64,000 nucleotides of DNA. Origin: Anisakis pegreffii (Eukaryota; Nematoda; Chromadorea; Rhabditida; Anisakidae). The stretch covers positions 1-64,000 of the forward strand of contig JAPYMA010000384.1 in the NCBI GenBank assembly GCA_035041965.1. The letters are read 5' to 3'. Shown piece after piece: positions 63,411 to 64,000 of the stretch. A program made the position numbers and the translations under genes. A model generated the notes under the pieces. It was not told where the DNA came from. It saw only the letters and a list, made by a program, of their open reading frames with translations, and ran no database searches. Each line of letters begins with the position of its first letter. Positions within the stretch are counted from its first letter, which is position 1.

Positions 63411-64000
63411 TTGATAGAGCTTTCTAAATTTTACGAACACTCTTGTTCCAACTGAATGGGGATAGCTCATTGCTAAGCGACAATTTCAGATCGCACATGA
63501 TTCGAGAACATTTTTTACAGCGATCGCTTGCATCTCTCAAGTGAGCTCCTCATAAATCATTCATGAACGACTTCGAAATGCTAAAAACTGTGTTCGGTTT
63601 GATTTCAACGAAAGCCAAATTATCATCATTCGTGCTTATCGTTAATATCGAATGAAGTATTTGTCTGAAAATCAGTTCCATTCATATACCAAAAGCAGTG
63701 GTGAAAAAGTTGATAGAATGCGATGACGAGCACATAGGTATTGATGGACAAACGCATAAGTAAGGATGAGCTGGGGCGGGCCGTTGGTTCAATTGTTAAA
63801 TGGAATTGGTTAAAATGATGGGAGTTCGATGCATGGATGAGAGATTCGTGACGAATTTACTTCAGTTGCTTACTTGATCCATCTGGAGTCTTGCTGGAAA
63901 CAGAAGAGCCTCTTTCAGTTTCCTGCCAGATGATCAACTTTGGTTTGTGAGATCACTTTGAAATTCAAGACCTTATCCTACACTGATTGGGTACTGATTG

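Noticed and set aside
63770..63840. tRNA-like GGGCCGTTGGTTCAATTG...GGAGTTCGATGC segment
   Set aside because: I could not fold acceptor and anticodon arms around it; the B-box-like string is imperfect and may be chance.

Overview
The window is nuclear DNA from an animal, almost certainly a nematode. The genes are AT-rich and split by many short to medium introns with GT donors and nematode-style TTTCAG acceptors. The gene set fits: a LIN-5/NuMA orthologue, a divergent protein tyrosine phosphatase of the kind nematodes have in expanded families, a small FLYWCH factor and kynurenine 3-monooxygenase. I see no bacterial operons, CRISPR array, rRNA, convincing tRNA or spliced-leader gene. Exon structures below were built by hand from splice sites and reading-frame phase; where phases close exactly I say so. 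Names rest on motifs recognised by eye, with no database search.

Layout. 0-1.2 kb: degraded copies of a dispersed repeat (family R1). 2.4-6.1 kb (+): a tyrosine phosphatase-like gene with an altered active site. 7.4 kb: a WD40 relic. 8.6-16.9 kb (-): a 24-exon lin-5/NuMA gene of about 1131 residues. 16.6-16.9 kb: dispersed repeat R2, inside lin-5 intron 1. 18.0-18.3 kb: a cluster of CCCGGGAT palindromes. 19.1-20.3 kb (+): a four-exon FLYWCH protein. 22.6-25.5 kb (+): a seven-exon SAP30BP/HCNGP orthologue. 26.8-27.2 kb: an R1 copy. 27.8-30.9 kb (+): an RPUSD3-type mitochondrial pseudouridine synthase-like gene. 33-36 kb: weak or broken coding stretches plus a signal-peptide exon. 37.7-39.8 kb (+): a Ser/Thr-rich single-pass membrane protein. 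41.2-45.3 kb (-): complete kynurenine 3-monooxygenase, 11 exons. 46.2-47.5 kb: an R1 foldback and a recent 408-bp tandem duplication. 48.7-56.4 kb (-): a 14-exon gene for a 1453-residue, mostly disordered Lys-rich then acidic protein. 56.4-64 kb: gene-poor, with a second R2 copy, a 19-bp tandem repeat and weak exon candidates on the minus strand.

The genes look independent. Several are plausibly housekeeping: spindle positioning (lin-5), splicing (SAP30BP), mitochondrial RNA modification (RPUSD3) and tryptophan catabolism (kmo). No shared pathway or operon is evident. The most notable observations are an R2 pair in which a 69-bp end segment is inverted relative to the rest of the element, the loss of canonical catalytic residues in the RPUSD3-like protein and in the phosphatase, and the unnamed 1453-residue protein.
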